A DNA stretch of 64,000 nucleotides from Caulobacter flavus (GCF_003722335.1 NZ_CP026100.1:3880001-3944000); one strand, 5' to 3'. Shown: positions 50,904 to 59,829, counted from the first letter of the stretch. Program-made: numbers and translations. The notes: generated by a model from the sequence alone, not told the origin.

Positions 50904-52501
50904 CAGAATTCCCCCCAGATGCGGAAGCTTGTGGTGAACGGGCCGACACGGCGGCCCGGCATGGAGATCAGGGGCGTGCCGACATCGACCGTCCCGTTGA
51001 GGTGCTTGAAGAGGCGGGCGTTGACGCCGACGCCGATGCTGCTGAGGCCCTGGTTGTCGTTCTGGCCAGGCAGGCGGTCGTGGATCCAGGCGTAGCCGGC
51101 GTCGACGAAGCCGTGGATGCGCAGTTCGTCGACGGCCGACCAGTCTGTCAGCAGCTTGGGCGAGCGCAGCTCCAGCTGGAACGCCAGGCCGTAGTCGCCC
51201 ATCGCCTCGCTCTCGCGGTAGACGCGGACCGAGTTGACCCCGCCGAGCGAGAACTGCTCGTTGGCGATCAGCGGACGGTCGGTCCACTGGACGGCAAGCC
51301 GGCCGGAGGCGATGAAGTCCTTGGGCAGCTCCCGCTCGTAGGAGCCGTCGAACTTGACCACGAAGAAGCTGGGCCGGGCGTTGTAGCGCTTGGCGTCGAA
51401 CGCATCGCGGTCGTCGCCCAGGCCGCGCACGCCGAACACGCCGGTCAAGGTCGCGTCGGCCCGGCGGTCGTCGCCCATCCAGTCGCCGCGCCAGGCGGCC
51501 ATCACCGGGAAGTACTCGATCGGGGCGGCGGCGCGATCCGAGCCGAGGATCACGTCTTCCTTGAAGTGCTTCCAGTCGAAGCCCGCGGTCAGCGAGTGGT
51601 AGAAGCCGTCCTTGCCGCCCAGCGCCTGGATCAGCCGCAGGCCGACCACGTCGCCCTTGCCGATCACATTGGTGCCGCCGATGACGGCGATGTCGCTGTC
51701 GGAGTGCATGGCCGAGGCCAGCAGCTGCGTGCCGGTGCGCAGGCGCGCCATGTAGTTCGCCGAGAAGACGGTGCCGTCCTCGGTGCGGTCGGGCGCGGTC
51801 TGGGCCGATAGGGCGAGGCTGTCGCCCCGGCCCCAGAGATTGTCGTGACGCAGAGACAGCGCCGAGCGCAGCTTGCTGGTAGAGGCGCTGTAGTAGTTGT
51901 TGAGCTCCAGTGAGCCGTGCCAGGCCGAGGTCTCCTCGACCGTCAGGGCGACGTCCAGCGTGCCCGGCGCGGCGCCGGCCTTAAGCTCGGGCGTGACCTT
52001 GCGGGTCGGGTTCTGGTTCATCGCCACGACGTCGCGCTGGAACGCCGGCAGGCTTGGCGTCAGCCCCTCGGCCAGCGACGGCGCCTGGGCGCGCACCGTT
52101 TCGGGCTTCTTGGCCCCGGTAACGATCACCTGGCCGATCTTCTGCTCTAGCACCTCCAGCTGGAGGATCCCGGTCTCGACCGACTGCTCGGGGATGTAGA
52201 CCGCCACGGCGATGTAGCCGCGATCCTCGTAGACCTTCTGGAGGGCCGCGCGCGCCGCCTCGATGTCGTCGGCGGTGCGGCCCGGGCCCATGAAGGGATA
52301 GACGGCGCGTTCGACCGTGTCGGCGTCGAGGACGGTGTTGCCCTTGACCTGGAAGGCCCGCACCTCGAAGCGCGCCGGCGCCTGCGCCGCCTCGGGAGGC
52401 GTTTCCTGCGCCGCGGCATGGCCCGCGACGGCCAGAGCGGCGGCCGCGACGTGCGCCGCCGTTACGCCTCCGGCAAGGCGTCTTGCTTTTTGATCCAGCA
52501 T
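50903..52501 (-). CDS. Two-partner-secretion transporter (ShlB/FhaC/HecB family)
   Basis: A 532-residue outer-membrane channel that exports the TPS exoprotein. A signal peptide comes first, then two POTRA domains (about 45-125, FEVRAFQVKGNTVLDADTV, and 125-200) and a 16-strand-type barrel ending in phenylalanine (RIWGEF). The loop-6 signature, usually VRGYRE in the Omp85/TpsB superfamily, reads VRVYRE near residue 425. Unlike typical tpsB genes it is followed directly by exbB, exbD and tonB. A 138-base gap to fecR may hold a promoter. Confidence 0.93.
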   Translation of the reverse strand: MLDQKARRLAGGVTAAHVAAAALAVAGHAAAQETPPEAAQAPARFEVRAFQVKGNTVLDADTVERAVYPFMGPGRTADDIEAARAALQKVYEDRGYIAVAVYIPEQSVETGILQLEVLEQKIGQVIVTGAKKPETVRAQAPSLAEGLTPSLPAFQRDVVAMNQNPTRKVTPELKAGAAPGTLDVALTVEETSAWHGSLELNNYYSASTSKLRSALSLRHDNLWGRGDSLALSAQTAPDRTEDGTVFSANYMARLRTGTQLLASAMHSDSDIAVIGGTNVIGKGDVVGLRLIQALGGKDGFYHSLTAGFDWKHFKEDVILGSDRAAAPIEYFPVMAAWRGDWMGDDRRADATLTGVFGVRGLGDDRDAFDAKRYNARPSFFVVKFDGSYERELPKDFIASGRLAVQWTDRPLIANEQFSLGGVNSVRVYRESEAMGDYGLAFQLELRSPKLLTDWSAVDELRIHGFVDAGYAWIHDRLPGQNDNQGLSSIGVGVNARLFKHLNGTVDVGTPLISMPGRRVGPFTTSFRIWGEF

Positions 52502-52639
52502 CTATCCCCCGATGACGCTTCCGTCAGGAAGCCGTCAGCGCCTCGAACTTGGTGTCGGGGGAGAGACACGCGCGCCGGGTACAGGCGCAAAGAAATCGCG
52601 TGAAGATTTCGCGACACTTCCGGAGGGGCCAAGGCCCCC
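52502..52639 (-). promoter_or_regulatory. Gap between fecR and the TPS transporter with hairpins
   Basis: The only gap above 115 bases in the operon. A hairpin (GCTTCC/GGAAGC, 52517-52532) lies just ahead of the transporter start, and GC-rich inverted repeats follow the fecR stop (52624-52638). A GAAATC/GATTTC inverted repeat with trailing T lies near 52594-52612. It could hold an internal promoter for the adjacent FecI-type sigma factor or an attenuator. No clear -35/-10 is visible. Confidence 0.35.
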
Positions 52640-53623
52640 TCAGGCGACCAGGACGACGCCTCCGGGCAGCGCGGTGGCGCTGACGCCATAGGCCAGCCGC
52701 AGCTGGTCCACGACCTGGTCGATGCGGTTGGTCTGGAAGGTGCCGTTGACCCGCCGCTCGCGCAGGCTGGCGCTGGCGATGACGATCCGGCCCTCGCGGT
52801 AGCGGTTGATCTCCTCGATCACGTCGCCCAGCCGCTCGTCGCGGAACACCAGTATGCCGCGACGCCAGGCGCCTTCCGCGATCGGATCGATCGGCGCCGG
52901 GGCCGCCAGGCTGGCCTGGTCGTAGGTGACGCTGTAGCGCCCGGGCAGGTCGACGATCCGGCCGGCCGAGCGGACGCGGGCCGCACCCTCCAGGCACGAC
53001 ACCCTCACCTCGCCGTCCAGGCAGCGCATCGACAGGCGCGCGCGGCTGGTCGTCGTCTCGCCGTCGCCGGCGAAGATCGACACCGCGGCGTCGTGGTCGA
53101 TCGAGACCAGAGCCTCGCCGGCCAGCAGTTCGAAGGCCCTAGGCCCGACGTCTTCGCGCCGGGCGATCCGCGTCAGGGTGTTAAGTTCGGCTGAGACGCC
53201 CGGGGCCAGCTGGACCATGCGGGTTTCGCCCTTGGCGGTTTCGAAGTCCGCGGCGCGGCCGGCGGGCGCCATGGCCGCGCGGCCGAGCAGGACGGCGCCC
53301 CCGGCGACCGAGGCGGCGAGCGCCCCGCCGACCAGGAAGCGACGGCGGCTTTGCGCGACCGGCTCGGGCCGGGCCAGCGCCGTCGTCTCCCGCGCCCGCA
53401 GTTCACCTGCGGCCTGACGGGCCAGGCCGTGCAGCCGGGCGGCGTCGCGGAAGGCGGCCTCGTGGCGTTCGTCCGCCCCGCGCCAGGCCGACAGCGCGCG
53501 GCCGTCCGCCTGCGTCGCCTGTCCCGACAGCAGCAAACTCACCCATGCCTGGGCCTGACCAGCGACGTCGTCGCTCACATCCCGCTCCCGCCAGCCCTTC
53601 TGGAATCCCTCACTACGGATCAT
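52640..53623 (-). CDS. FecR-type anti-sigma/signal transducer (TPS operon)
   Basis: A 327-residue inner-membrane regulator. The N-terminal cytoplasmic part (AQAWVSLLLSGQATQADGRAL) matches FecR anti-sigma domains, an RRRFLVGGALAASVAGGAVLL segment crosses the membrane, and the periplasmic FecR domain is followed by an STN-like end (AWRRGILVFRDERLGDVIEE). It should bind the FecI-type sigma factor whose gene overlaps it by ATGA. In the classic system an outer-membrane receptor signals to FecR; no such receptor is in this operon. Confidence 0.9.
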   Translation of the reverse strand: MIRSEGFQKGWRERDVSDDVAGQAQAWVSLLLSGQATQADGRALSAWRGADERHEAAFRDAARLHGLARQAAGELRARETTALARPEPVAQSRRRFLVGGALAASVAGGAVLLGRAAMAPAGRAADFETAKGETRMVQLAPGVSAELNTLTRIARREDVGPRAFELLAGEALVSIDHDAAVSIFAGDGETTTSRARLSMRCLDGEVRVSCLEGAARVRSAGRIVDLPGRYSVTYDQASLAAPAPIDPIAEGAWRRGILVFRDERLGDVIEEINRYREGRIVIASASLRERRVNGTFQTNRIDQVVDQLRLAYGVSATALPGGVVLVA

Positions 53624-54165
53624 GACGCTTCAGGACCGGGTTGGCGCAAGAATACGACCTTGGGCTGGTTCAAAATTCGCTGCAGCTCTTCTGTCGCCAG
53701 CTTCAGCTCGTGTTGCACGGTGCGTTGCGCGATCCCCTGGCGCGCGGCGATCTCGGTGGTCGAGCGTCCGTCCAGCCAGGCGGCGGTGCAGATCGCCAGG
53801 CGCCTGGCCGACATGCCGGCCATCGCCTCCCTGACCCGGGCCAGGTCCGAGCGGGCCTCGGCGATCGTCTCGGGATCGGGGGTCTCGTCGGGCACCTCCA
53901 GCAGGGCCGAGACCTCGTCGAAGGTCAGCAGCCGCCGGTCGCGCCGCCGGGCGTTGGCGGCGATGTTCAGCGCCATGCGATAGAGATAGGCCGTCGGGTG
54001 GCGCACTTCCTCGGCCGGCCCGCCGCTGGACAGCTTGACGTAGGCGTCCTGCAGCGCGTCGCGGGCCTGCTCACGCGAGCCCAGCCGCGCGCTGACGCCG
54101 GCCAGCAGCGTCTCGTACTTTTCGACCAGATGCCCTCTCAGGCGCAGCGCCGCGTCGGTGACCAT
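53620..54165 (-). CDS. FecI-type ECF sigma factor (TPS operon)
   Basis: A 181-residue ECF sigma factor. Region 2 is GSREQARDALQDAYVKLSS, with HPTAYLYRMALNIAANARRR following. Region 4 is GRSTTEIAARQGIAQRTVQHEL. It has normal length. Its stop overlaps the fecR start. It is 18 bases after tonB copy 2, so sigma factor, TonB and STN protein are one unit. The likely target is its own operon, including the exoprotein; this is inference. Confidence 0.92.
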   Translation of the reverse strand: MVTDAALRLRGHLVEKYETLLAGVSARLGSREQARDALQDAYVKLSSGGPAEEVRHPTAYLYRMALNIAANARRRDRRLLTFDEVSALLEVPDETPDPETIAEARSDLARVREAMAGMSARRLAICTAAWLDGRSTTEIAARQGIAQRTVQHELKLATEELQRILNQPKVVFLRQPGPEAS

Positions 54166-54183
54166 GCCGTGTCCAGACGCCGA

Positions 54184-54810
54184 TCAGCCGGCTGCGCGGG
54201 CGGCGGCCGCGTAGCGCAGCGGCACCACCAGGTCGATGGAGCCTGGCAGGGTGGCTGGCAGCACCGGCAGCGGCTCGGCCGCGCGCAGCGTCTTCATGGC
54301 GGCGTTGTCGAGCATGACGACGCCGGAGCTGGTTTCGATCCAGGCGTCCAGCACGCGGCCATCGCGCTGAACGATCAGGGCGACCCTGACCATGCCGTTG
54401 GGCCTCGCGCCCGCGCCGGTGGCGGGATAGCGGTGGAAGCGGGCCAGATGGTTCTCGAGTTCGCGGTAGTAGCTGGACAGCGCGCCAGGGTCAGCCGCGG
54501 CGGCCGCCTGCATCGACGATGCGGCGCCGGTCGGCGGGGCGTCGGCGGCGGAGTACGGCCCCACCGCCTCGGGCGTCAGGGTCTTGGCCAGGTCGGTCAC
54601 GCTGGGAGCCGCTAGCGGCTGGGCCGTCGCCGTCGTCTGGGCCGCGCCCTTCTGCGGCGGCGCGTCGACCAGCTCGACCGAGATCGTGCCGACGTCGCCG
54701 TGCTCGACCAGTTGGCCGGGACGCGCGTTCAGGGTGACGAGGAACGCCGCGGCCACGCCGCCATGCAGCAGCGCCGATGCGGCCGTACCGAGAAGCCAGT
54801 TCCGCCCCAT
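54184..54810 (-). CDS. TonB energy transducer (TPS-operon copy 2)
   Basis: A 208-residue TonB-like protein. The N-terminal membrane helix (LLGTAASALLHGGVAAAFLV) is followed by a fairly short linker that is not especially proline-rich, and then a typical TonB-CTD (about 112-200: LSSYYRELENHLARFHRYP; GMVRVALIVQRDGRVLDAWI). It is the second full TonB of the operon and sits beside the sigma/anti-sigma pair, so it may serve signalling, while copy 1 serves the motor. This division is a guess. Confidence 0.88.
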   Translation of the reverse strand: MGRNWLLGTAASALLHGGVAAAFLVTLNARPGQLVEHGDVGTISVELVDAPPQKGAAQTTATAQPLAAPSVTDLAKTLTPEAVGPYSAADAPPTGAASSMQAAAAADPGALSSYYRELENHLARFHRYPATGAGARPNGMVRVALIVQRDGRVLDAWIETSSGVVMLDNAAMKTLRAAEPLPVLPATLPGSIDLVVPLRYAAAARAAG

Positions 54811-54879
54811 GGAAACTCAGACCACCTGTTACTCAACAGGCGCCTCAACTAAGGCGCGCAAGCGACAGAACGGTGACGG

Positions 54880-55536
54880 TCAGCGCTGCTGACGGACCTG
54901 GAATTCCATCCGCATCGGTTGCGGCAGGTTCGGCGGCGGAGCGGGAAACAGCATCGCCCCGGCGGTGGCGAGGAACACCTGGTCCCGCTCGACCTGGCCA
55001 GAACCCGTAATGATTTCGACGCGTTGCGTCTGGCCGCCCTCGGCCACCCAGACACGTGCGGACAGCATGTAGTCGCCGCTGGCGAGGATCTTTTCCCCCC
55101 GTAGTCCCTCGACGATCCGGCGACGCACGACGTCGGCATAGCTGCGCGCGGCCGGGTCGTCGCGCACGCCGCCGATCACCGGCGCGGCCACCGCGGTGAT
55201 CGGATTGAGCGTGACCGTCGAGCCGGAGTTGGCGTAGACCACTACCGCCCCGCCCTGGGTGAAGCGCGCGCTGAGCCCGGAGCCGGCCAGCAGCAGCACA
55301 AGGGCCTCGCGCGGCCGCATCTCGCCCGCCACCGCCGACGACCGCTTTCCCGCCGCCAGACCGCTGTCGTAGAGCATGGGCAGGCCGGTTGCGGCCGAGA
55401 ACGCGCTCAGCGCCTGGTCCAAAGGCTGGGCCGCGATGTCGAAGCGTCGCGACGCTGCTTCGGCCGCCTGGACGGACGTGACGACCACGCAGGCGCTCAA
55501 GGCGCCGATCATTCCGCTCAGTCGACGTCCACGCAC
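54880..55536 (-). CDS. Secreted STN domain plus TonB-C-like domain, no barrel
   Basis: A 218-residue exported protein. The signal peptide (1-28) is followed by an STN domain (about 30-105, FDIAAQPLDQALSAFSAATG and GLSARFTQGGAVVVY), then a linker and a TonB-CTD-like domain (about 130-215, YADVVRRRIVEGLRG; YMLSARVWVAEGGQTQRVEI). STN domains normally sit at the front of TonB-dependent receptors and signal to FecR. Here the signalling domain is a separate periplasmic protein. I use the GTG at 55536 because it supplies the basic start of the signal peptide; an ATG at 55512 is the alternative. It is the first gene of the fourteen. Confidence 0.8.
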   Translation of the reverse strand: MRGRRLSGMIGALSACVVVTSVQAAEAASRRFDIAAQPLDQALSAFSAATGLPMLYDSGLAAGKRSSAVAGEMRPREALVLLLAGSGLSARFTQGGAVVVYANSGSTVTLNPITAVAAPVIGGVRDDPAARSYADVVRRRIVEGLRGEKILASGDYMLSARVWVAEGGQTQRVEIITGSGQVERDQVFLATAGAMLFPAPPPNLPQPMRMEFQVRQQR

Positions 55537-55628
55537 CGCCGAAGTCCCTGCCCTTGCCGCAGCCTCTCCTAGCTCGAACCCGGCCGGCTGTCGCGCCCCG
55601 GCGGCATCTTCCCGGCGTGGGCGGCTTC

Positions 55629-57143
55629 CTAGCCGGCCTGCGCGCCCGGGCGCTGGTCCTCGATCACGAACCTCGCCAGGCCTTGCGCGACGCCCCCTGG
55701 ATCGCTCTGGTCGGCGACCGCGCGCAGGTCGACGTCCAGCCGTGCGGCCGTCGCCTCGATCAGCGTGTAGCCCGAGCGCCGGATATCGGCGAAGCGGACA
55801 TCGGCGTTGCGCTCCCGGACCCCGCCGTAGCGCGCCTCGGGGGCATGGCTGGCGGCGAGGCAGGTCGTCACCAGTTCAGTCGCCACGGGCGACGTCGAGG
55901 GCCCGCCGCTTCGCAGGTCGTTGACCATGAAGGCGTGGATGTCGCCGCTCAGCACGACGGCGTTGCGCACCGAGGGCCGCGTGAGCCCCCGCATCAGGCG
56001 CTCGCGGGCGGCGGCATAGCCGTCCCACTGATCGGACATAACGCCCTGCGGCGTCTCGATCGGCGCGACCACCGTCTGCTGGGCCAGGAGGGTCCAGAGT
56101 CGGCGCTCGGACGCCAGCGTCCCGTCCAGCCAGGCCTCCTGCGCCGCGCCCAGCATCGTGCGGTCGGGAGCGGTCAGCGCCGGGCAGTCGCGACGCGGGC
56201 GATTGCCGCTCTGGCCCGGCGGGTTGCAGGCCTGGGCAGAGCGATACTGGCGACCGTCCAGCACGGGCAGGCTCACCAGATCGCCCCACGCCAGGTGACG
56301 ATAGAGCCGGGGTCCGTCCGGCCGGGCCCACAGGCTGGGCCGCACCGGCAGGTGTTCGAAATAGGCCTGGTAGGCGGCGGCGCGGCGTCGCGCGAAGACG
56401 GTCGGATCCTGCCCCTTCAGATTGGCCAGGTCGGCATAGTCGTTCTCGACCTCGTGGTCGTCCCAGGTGACGATCCACGGCGCCAGGCGATGGGCCTCGC
56501 GCAGGTCGGCGTCGGACTTGTAGATCGCGTGCCGGCGACGATAGCCCTCCAGATCCACGGGCTCCGGCCCATCGAAGCGACGGACCTTTGGAAACTGGGC
56601 GTAGCTGTTCTCGTAGATGTAGTCGCCCAGCTGCACGATCAGGTCCGGCTGGGCGGCGACCATGTCGCGATAGGCGGCGAACCAGCCGAGCTCGAAGTGC
56701 TGGCAGCTGCTGACCGCGATCTTGGCCCGCGCGGCGCGTTCCGGCGCCGTCGCGGTGCGGCCCACGGGGCTGACGGCCCCCAGCGCGTGGAAACGATACC
56801 AGTAGGTGCGTCCAGGACGAAGGCCCCGGACCTCCACATGCACGGCATGGCCCAGGGCGGGGCTCGCCGCGCGCCGGCCGCGCCGCACGATGCGGCGGAA
56901 GGCCTCGTCCTCGGCGACCTCGTACGCCACCGGTACGGCCGGGGCGTCGAGCGGCGCGCCGCCGGCGCTCAGACGGGTCCACAGCACGAAGCCGTCGGTC
57001 CACGGGTCGCCGCTGGCCACGCCCAGGGCGAAGGGCTGGGCGGGCGCGGCGCGACGGATCTCCAACCCCTGCGTCGCCGTCGCACGGGCCAGGAAGAGGC
57101 CGGTCGAGGCGACCATCACGGCGCGGCGCGAAAGCAAGGACAT
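55629..57143 (-). CDS. phoD: PhoD-type alkaline phosphatase/phosphodiesterase
   Basis: A 504-residue exported metallophosphatase. A twin-arginine signal (SRRAVMVAS) fits Tat export of the folded, metal-loaded enzyme. The PhoD N-terminal domain (FALGVASGDPWTDGFVLWTR) precedes the catalytic domain with SSCQHFELGW, QLGDYIYE, TWDDHEVENDY and LSGDIHAFM, whose residues bind Ca and Fe in known PhoD. It releases phosphate from esters in the periplasm. It follows a TonB-dependent receptor by 59 bases, which suggests uptake and hydrolysis of one phospho-compound. Confidence 0.93.
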   Translation of the reverse strand: MSLLSRRAVMVASTGLFLARATATQGLEIRRAAPAQPFALGVASGDPWTDGFVLWTRLSAGGAPLDAPAVPVAYEVAEDEAFRRIVRRGRRAASPALGHAVHVEVRGLRPGRTYWYRFHALGAVSPVGRTATAPERAARAKIAVSSCQHFELGWFAAYRDMVAAQPDLIVQLGDYIYENSYAQFPKVRRFDGPEPVDLEGYRRRHAIYKSDADLREAHRLAPWIVTWDDHEVENDYADLANLKGQDPTVFARRRAAAYQAYFEHLPVRPSLWARPDGPRLYRHLAWGDLVSLPVLDGRQYRSAQACNPPGQSGNRPRRDCPALTAPDRTMLGAAQEAWLDGTLASERRLWTLLAQQTVVAPIETPQGVMSDQWDGYAAARERLMRGLTRPSVRNAVVLSGDIHAFMVNDLRSGGPSTSPVATELVTTCLAASHAPEARYGGVRERNADVRFADIRRSGYTLIEATAARLDVDLRAVADQSDPGGVAQGLARFVIEDQRPGAQAG

Positions 57144-57202
57144 GTCGGATCCCGTCAGCGGTGCGAAGGCGACCCGGCCGAGAGGCCGGATCGCCCCGCG
57201 GG

Positions 57203-59716
57203 TCAGAAGTCGAACCGCGCGCCGATCCCGTAGGTGGCCGGCGCGCCGACGAGACGGGCCGCGCCGTTCAGCTCGGGGAAATAGACCTCGTCGGTGATGT
57301 TGCGGCCGTAGGCGTAGAGCGTCCAGTTCTTCGGCGTTGCCAGGTCCACCCGGGCGTTGACCAGGGTGTAGGCCTTGGCCGTGTTGCCAGGCGTGGCGTT
57401 CAGGCGGTTGGACTCCTCGCCGTGATGGGTGACGCCCAGGCGGCTGCGCAGCGTCCAGCCGTCCTTGAGCGTGACGCTGTGGTTCAGGCTCGCGGTCGCC
57501 GAGACGTCCGGCGCGCCCGGCAGCGGGTCGCCCACCGTCTGCAGCACCTCGGCCACGCGGTTGGAGCTGAACGACAGCACCTCGGTGTCCAGCCAGGCGG
57601 CGTTGACGTCGAAGGCCAGGCTCTGACGTTCGGTGCGCAACAGCTGGGCGCTGAGCGCGACCTCGATCCCCTTGCTGCGGGCCTTGCCGACATTGGCGCG
57701 GCCGTTGGTGTCGTTGGCCAGGCGCGTGGTGGCCTGCAGCTCGCTGAAGCGATAGTCGAAGGCGTCCAGCGACAGGCGCAGGCGCGGCGTGCTCCAGCGC
57801 AGACCGGCCTCGTAGGCCCGCACGGTCTCCGACGCGAACGGCTTGGTCTCGGCGACGGTGAAGATCGAGGTGCCGTCGAAGCCGCCGCCGCGATAGCCGG
57901 TGCCGGCCGACACGAAGACGTTCAGGGCCTTGGTGACGTCGTACTTCACCGTCAGGCGGCCCGAGACGTTGTCGTCCTCGAACTTCTCGTCCCACGCGAA
58001 CGGGTTGGTCGTGGCGAAGGTCGTGGTGAAGGTGCTGATGCCCCAGGGGTTGTGGTCGACATTGCGGCCGACATAGTGGGCTTCGTCACGCGTGTAGCGC
58101 AGGCCGGCCGACACCTGCAGGCGCTCGACCAGGCGATAGTCGACCTGGCCGAACAGGGCGAGGCTCTTGCGATCCTGGTGGTGCAGGTTGTCGTACTGGG
58201 TAAGGGCCGAGTAGCTGGTCCAGGCGGTGTCGAACTTGACGTCGTCGCTGACGTAGAAGGCGCCGGCGATCCAGTCCAGCTTGCCGCCGGTGTCGTCGGC
58301 CAGGCGCAGTTCCAGCGACGACTGGCTGAGCTTCTCGTCGGCGTCGAAGTAGGAAGCCGGATAGGGCGAGCCGTCGCCGTTGCCCTGCACCGAGCGCTTG
58401 CTGCCCTGCCAGCCGCCGACGGCGGTGAAGTTCAGGTTTTCGCGGACCTTGTGACTGAGTGTCGCCGAGCCGCCGTAGATGTCGATGCGCTGCGCGGGGT
58501 AGCCCGCCGAATAGAACTCGTAGGGGTCGTCGTTTTCGCCGGCGTTGGCGACGGTGGCGTCCTGGGCGCGCGAGATGCGGTCGTACTGGCGGGTGTCGCC
58601 GCGGTCGCGGCTGCCGAACAGCTTGACCACCAGGTCGCTCTCGGGCGCCAGCTCGAGGTCGAAGGTCGCGCGGCCGGCGACCAGGTCCTTGTCGCCGAAG
58701 CCCTCGCGGCGGCCCGGATCGACCAGCGCCGGCACCTGGGTCTGGACGACGCCTCTGACCGAGGGGCGGAAGCCGGCCAGCAGGCCCGCGCCGGCGCCGG
58801 TCATGAAGCCGCCGCCGTTCTGGGCCAGCACGGCCAGGCGCACGCCGAGCTTTTCGCTGACCGGGCCGCCGATCGAGGCCTCGGCCTCGGTGTAGCCGTA
58901 GCTGCCGCGCTCGAGACGGGCCGAGCCTTCCAGCACGTCGCCGGGCCCGCGGGTGATGGCGTTGATGACGCCGGCGGTGGTGTTGCGGCCATAGAGCGTG
59001 CCCTGCGGACCTTTCAGCACCTCGACCCGGTCGAGGTCGAACAGCGGCATGCCGAGATAGGCGTTCGAGGTCTGGTAGACGCCGTCGACGTGCAGGGCGA
59101 CCGAGGGGTTGCCGTTGGGCTTGTAGTCGTCGGCGCCGCCGATGCCGCGAATGCTGATCAGGCCGTAGTTGGTGCCGCCGAAGGCGTAGTTGACCGACAC
59201 GCCCGCGATCTGGTCCACGAGGTCGACGACGTTGGTGACGCCGCGCCGCTGGGCGTCGCCGCCTTCGAGCACGGTCACGGCGAGCGGGACGTCCTCGATC
59301 CGGGCCGAACGCTTCTGGGCGGTGACGACGACCTCCTCGAGCTCGGCGACGACCGGATTTTCCTGCACCGAGATCAGGAAGGTGCGCGGCCCGGTGGCCG
59401 TCGCCTTCAGGCCTGAGCCGGCCAGGAGGGCGCCCAGCGCCTCGGCCGGCGGGCGGGTCCCGACCACGGCGTTGGCCCGCTTGCCCTTCACCAGGTTCGA
59501 GGCATAGAGCACCTGCACGTCGGCCTGCTTGGCGAAAGCCGGCAGGGCCAGTTCCAGGGGCTGGGCCTGGAGGGAGAAGGCCGCCGGCGGCGCGCTAGCT
59601 TCCTGGGCGCCCATTCCTTGGGCCAAGGCCGGCGCGGCCGCGCCGAGGGCGGCGATGGCGCAGCAGGCCATCAGGCTGCGCCGAAGGCCGGCGGCGTAAG
59701 AAACTCGGTTCGTCAT
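57203..59716 (-). CDS. TonB-dependent receptor with STN signalling domain
   Basis: An 837-residue outer-membrane receptor. After the signal peptide (cut near ALAQG) come an STN domain (about 45-118, FSLQAQPLELALPAFAKQAD), a TonB box region (ELEEVVVTAQKRSARIEDV), the plug (VDLVDQIAGVSVNY; VEVLKGPQGTLYGRNTTAGV) and a 22-strand-type barrel ending GIGARFDF. The STN domain and the fecR/fecI genes just upstream mark it as a signalling receptor. The ligand is unknown; co-transcription with phoD suggests an organophosphate. Confidence 0.93.
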   Translation of the reverse strand: MTNRVSYAAGLRRSLMACCAIAALGAAAPALAQGMGAQEASAPPAAFSLQAQPLELALPAFAKQADVQVLYASNLVKGKRANAVVGTRPPAEALGALLAGSGLKATATGPRTFLISVQENPVVAELEEVVVTAQKRSARIEDVPLAVTVLEGGDAQRRGVTNVVDLVDQIAGVSVNYAFGGTNYGLISIRGIGGADDYKPNGNPSVALHVDGVYQTSNAYLGMPLFDLDRVEVLKGPQGTLYGRNTTAGVINAITRGPGDVLEGSARLERGSYGYTEAEASIGGPVSEKLGVRLAVLAQNGGGFMTGAGAGLLAGFRPSVRGVVQTQVPALVDPGRREGFGDKDLVAGRATFDLELAPESDLVVKLFGSRDRGDTRQYDRISRAQDATVANAGENDDPYEFYSAGYPAQRIDIYGGSATLSHKVRENLNFTAVGGWQGSKRSVQGNGDGSPYPASYFDADEKLSQSSLELRLADDTGGKLDWIAGAFYVSDDVKFDTAWTSYSALTQYDNLHHQDRKSLALFGQVDYRLVERLQVSAGLRYTRDEAHYVGRNVDHNPWGISTFTTTFATTNPFAWDEKFEDDNVSGRLTVKYDVTKALNVFVSAGTGYRGGGFDGTSIFTVAETKPFASETVRAYEAGLRWSTPRLRLSLDAFDYRFSELQATTRLANDTNGRANVGKARSKGIEVALSAQLLRTERQSLAFDVNAAWLDTEVLSFSSNRVAEVLQTVGDPLPGAPDVSATASLNHSVTLKDGWTLRSRLGVTHHGEESNRLNATPGNTAKAYTLVNARVDLATPKNWTLYAYGRNITDEVYFPELNGAARLVGAPATYGIGARFDF

Positions 59717-59829
59717 CGTGCTGTCCTAGGCAATCGCGGCCCCCGTCGACCGATCACCCTCAGGAACTTCGCCGTGGGCCAAAGCCTCACCCTGTCTTGA
59801 AAATTTCATCGACCACGGGCGTGGGAGCG

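Noticed and set aside
57144-57995. Extension of phoD to 57995
   Set aside because: It overlaps the receptor gene in another frame; the Tat signal begins at 57143.
59717-59829. FecI-type promoter upstream of the receptor gene
   Set aside because: An AT-rich tract with GAAAT on the minus strand is suggestive, but I cannot define both promoter boxes.
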